Positions 62,415 to 64,000 of a stretch of DNA of 64,000 nt are shown one piece after another. A model generated the notes under the pieces. It ran no database searches. It saw only the letters and a list, made by a program, of their open reading frames with translations, and was not told the DNA's origin. A program made the position numbers and the translations under genes. Origin of the DNA: Naasia lichenicola (GTDB taxonomy: Bacteria; Actinomycetota; Actinomycetes; Actinomycetales; Microbacteriaceae); NCBI RefSeq assembly GCF_004801885.1, contig NZ_SSSM01000005.1, positions 1,012,690 through 1,076,689 on the forward strand. The letters run 5' to 3'. The stretch's first letter is position 1; each line of letters opens with the position of its first letter.

Positions 62415-63118
62415 GAAGTGGCCTCCATCAGGACGGTCGCGCGGATGGAGCTGAGCAGAGCGGACATGTCCTTGACCGCGTGGTAGGTGCCCCGGACGGT
62501 GCCGGTCACCTTGGATCGGCCGACGCGCGGGGAGTAGCCGATGGGCGTCTCCTCGATTCTCCAGCCGTCGCTCCAGGCCCGCAGGAACATCTCCAGCGGG
62601 TAGCCGCTGCGACGGTCCTGCAGGTCGAGGCCGAGGAGACGGGTCCGAGAGGCGGCGCGCATCGGACCCAGGTCGTGCACATCGATGCCGGTGAGCCTCC
62701 GCAGGCGACGAGCGAGCTCGAAGTTGGCGATCCGAGCGTGCAGCGGCCAGGCCGAGCTGCTCGTCGGCATGCGGCGGCCGAGCATCAGATCGACGCGTCC
62801 GTCGAGGACGGGGCGCACCACGCGGGGGAGCTCCTGCGGGTCCATCGAGGCGTCCGCGTCGCAGAAGGCGACGATCGGCGCCGTTGCTGCGAGGAGGCCG
62901 GCGTGCGCGGCGGAGCCGAAGCCCTTGCGCGGCTCTTCGACGACGAGGGCGCCGTATGAACGAGCGACGGCGACGGAGTCGTCGGTGGAGCCGTTGTCCA
63001 CGACGATGGCGCGGTAGCCCGACGGCATCCGCTCGAGGACCCATGGCAGCGCGCCGGCCTCGTCGAGGCACGGCAGAACGACGTCCACCCCCGGATCTGT
63101 CTCCATCGAGTTCAACAT
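62411..63118 (-). CDS. Family 2 glycosyltransferase (polyprenyl-phosphate sugar synthase-like)
   Basis: A 235-aa GT2 enzyme. Seen: VDVVLPCLDEAGALPWVLERMP, IVVDNGSTDDSVAVA, the metal/sugar-nucleotide DXD in VAFCDADASMD, and ETPIGYSPRVGRSKVTG, like DPM1-type enzymes that load polyprenyl phosphate with a sugar. It could supply the lipid-linked mannose used by GT39 and GT87 enzymes; inference only. No C-terminal membrane helix. AGGAGGGGG precedes the ATG at 63118. Confidence 0.86.
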   Translation of the reverse strand: MLNSMETDPGVDVVLPCLDEAGALPWVLERMPSGYRAIVVDNGSTDDSVAVARSYGALVVEEPRKGFGSAAHAGLLAATAPIVAFCDADASMDPQELPRVVRPVLDGRVDLMLGRRMPTSSSAWPLHARIANFELARRLRRLTGIDVHDLGPMRAASRTRLLGLDLQDRRSGYPLEMFLRAWSDGWRIEETPIGYSPRVGRSKVTGTVRGTYHAVKDMSALLSSIRATVLMEATS

Positions 63119-63585
63119 ACTGCCCCCTCCTGGGCGCCCCCTCTTGATACGCGCGGCGCGCGCGCGAGGGTTTCAGATCTGTATTCGGATCGGTGGCTGG
63201 GTGAAACCTGAGAGACGCCGCAGTGCGCGAATGGATCGACTCCCGCTCTGTGCCGATCACGAGCTTCCCTCGAGTCCGTCCGGCGGCACAGTGAACGGGG
63301 GCGCGATGACGCGCCCCCCAGTTCGAGTCGGATTCGGTAACGGGGGCGTGGCGAACCGCCCCCCTGCGCTCAATAGGTGCCATGGTTCAGGAGCCGACGG
63401 GAATGACCGGTTCTGAGGTCCAAGTCGGCTTTCTGGGAGCACCCTGGGAAGTTCTCGAACGCACCCAACCCATTTCGGAAGGGTGCCGAATTCATCATGT
63501 CCCGCAAGGAACGGAACGGAATGTTCCGCCGGGGATGAGATATCCCGCACGGAACAAACCACACACAGTGAACAAAGGATTGATA
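63119..63585. other. 467-base gene-free region
   Basis: Two GC-rich hairpins stand out: GGGGGCGCG-ATGA-CGCGCCCCC (63297-63318) and GGGGGCG...CGCCCCC (63342-63363). Short palindromes GGAAC-GGAAT-GTTCC and GGGAT-GAGAT-ATCCC lie near 63515-63547, ahead of the lipoprotein gene. No coding sequence, RNA or box is recognised. Confidence 0.45.
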
Positions 63586-64000
63586 ATGCGCAAGTTCTAC
63601 AAGAGCACGATCGGGATCGCTGCTGCCGGCTTCATGCTGGTTGGCCTGGCTGCCTGCTCGACCTCGACCGGTACGGACACGAGCTCCAGCTCGGGTACCT
63701 CTTCTTCTTCCGCTCCGTCGGCTGAGGCTGACCCGGAGCCCCTGGCCTCGATCCCCGCCCTCGCCGGCGTCTCCACCCAGGTCACCCTCGACCAGGGCTT
63801 CCTCGACGCGATCACCAGCCTGGGCCTGACCCCCGGCCTGATCGGCACCGCGACCCTCGAGGGCGGCGTCCTGTCGTTCCCGATCACCGGCGGAAACGTG
63901 GACTACTACGACCCGAACGAGTCCTACCGCCCGTATGTCCAGGGTGAGATCGACCACGCCGGCTCCGGTATCACGCTCTCCAACGCTGACGGCTCGATCG
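63586..64000 (+). CDS. Secreted lipoprotein, cut by window end
   Basis: An incomplete protein (at least 138 aa). Signal peptide with lipobox GLAAC, lipidated Cys at 24, then a Ser/Thr-rich linker (TSTGTDTSSSSGTSSSSAPS) and a beta-rich domain starting LASIPALAGVSTQVTLDQGF ... GLIGTATLEGGVLSFPITGGNVDYY. This looks like the HtaA-type or related secreted-domain repeats found in actinobacterial surface proteins; the remainder lies outside. AAAGGA precedes the ATG. The linker is a likely O-mannosylation site. Confidence 0.78.
   Translation, partial: MRKFYKSTIGIAAAGFMLVGLAACSTSTGTDTSSSSGTSSSSAPSAEADPEPLASIPALAGVSTQVTLDQGFLDAITSLGLTPGLIGTATLEGGVLSFPITGGNVDYYDPNESYRPYVQGEIDHAGSGITLSNADGSI

Overview
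The window is high-GC DNA with densely packed genes. It carries a SepX/GlpR-type division protein, a GT39 protein mannosyltransferase, a BTAD/SARP-like regulator, the metG-tatD-rsmA-ispE cluster and a helicase-like protein with an MTES_1575-type nuclease fold. Together these point to an actinobacterium, most likely a member of the Microbacteriaceae; that placement is inference from gene content and style, not from a marker gene. Many genes have a TANNNT-like -10 hexamer exactly 6-7 nt before ATG/GTG, so leaderless transcripts seem common, and I used this pattern to choose several starts.

Layout. 1-4.6 kb: DHA2 drug exporter, DUF1905 protein, large BTAD/AAA regulator. 4.8-10.5 kb: a partner-switching (Rsb-like) operon with a phosphatase fused to an RsbW-like kinase domain, two STAS antagonists, an unknown protein and two tandem membrane proteins that look like sensor-kinase input halves. 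10.5-16.4 kb: ACT protein, a DUF559-type nuclease gene bracketed by palindromes, a DUF1801 protein and a 1254-aa helicase-like protein with broken Walker motifs. 16.5-21.4 kb: mscL, FmdB, 5-FTHF cyclo-ligase, galU, rimJ-like, sepX-like, tRNA-Ala(CGC). 21.4-25.3 kb: alditol oxidase, Fur/PerR-like regulator with operator, catalase. 25.5-31.8 kb: cell-surface protein, DUF4349 lipoprotein, two aldo/keto reductases, FMN reductase, MFS carrier. 31.8-36 kb: NrdR/DnaA-box-bearing leader, nrdA and nrdB of class Ic type. 36-43.4 kb: MFS exporter, DUF1697, 111-bp tandem repeats, hrpA, thioredoxin-like protein. 43.5-49.6 kb: aldo/keto reductase, TauE, YyaL, sulfurtransferase, iron-regulated SIP protein, PrmC-like methylase. 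49.7-58.2 kb: GT39, rsmI, AbiEi-like gene, metG, tatD, rsmA, ispE. 58.3-64 kb: GT87, a molybdopterin/cytochrome fusion, small membrane protein, DUF2064 and GT2 transferases, and a lipoprotein cut by the window end.

The least-explained material is intergenic. At least three families of long palindromes occur here, mostly at the ends of converging genes. The commonest (core CGGCCACCTTTC) has six loci. Two distantly related AbiEi/DUF559-type genes are each bracketed on both sides by copies of one palindrome family. Other points worth a look are the helicase-like protein lacking the Walker A lysine, the class Ic ribonucleotide reductase whose large subunit has no C-terminal cysteines, and a sepX locus lacking the usual glp neighbour.
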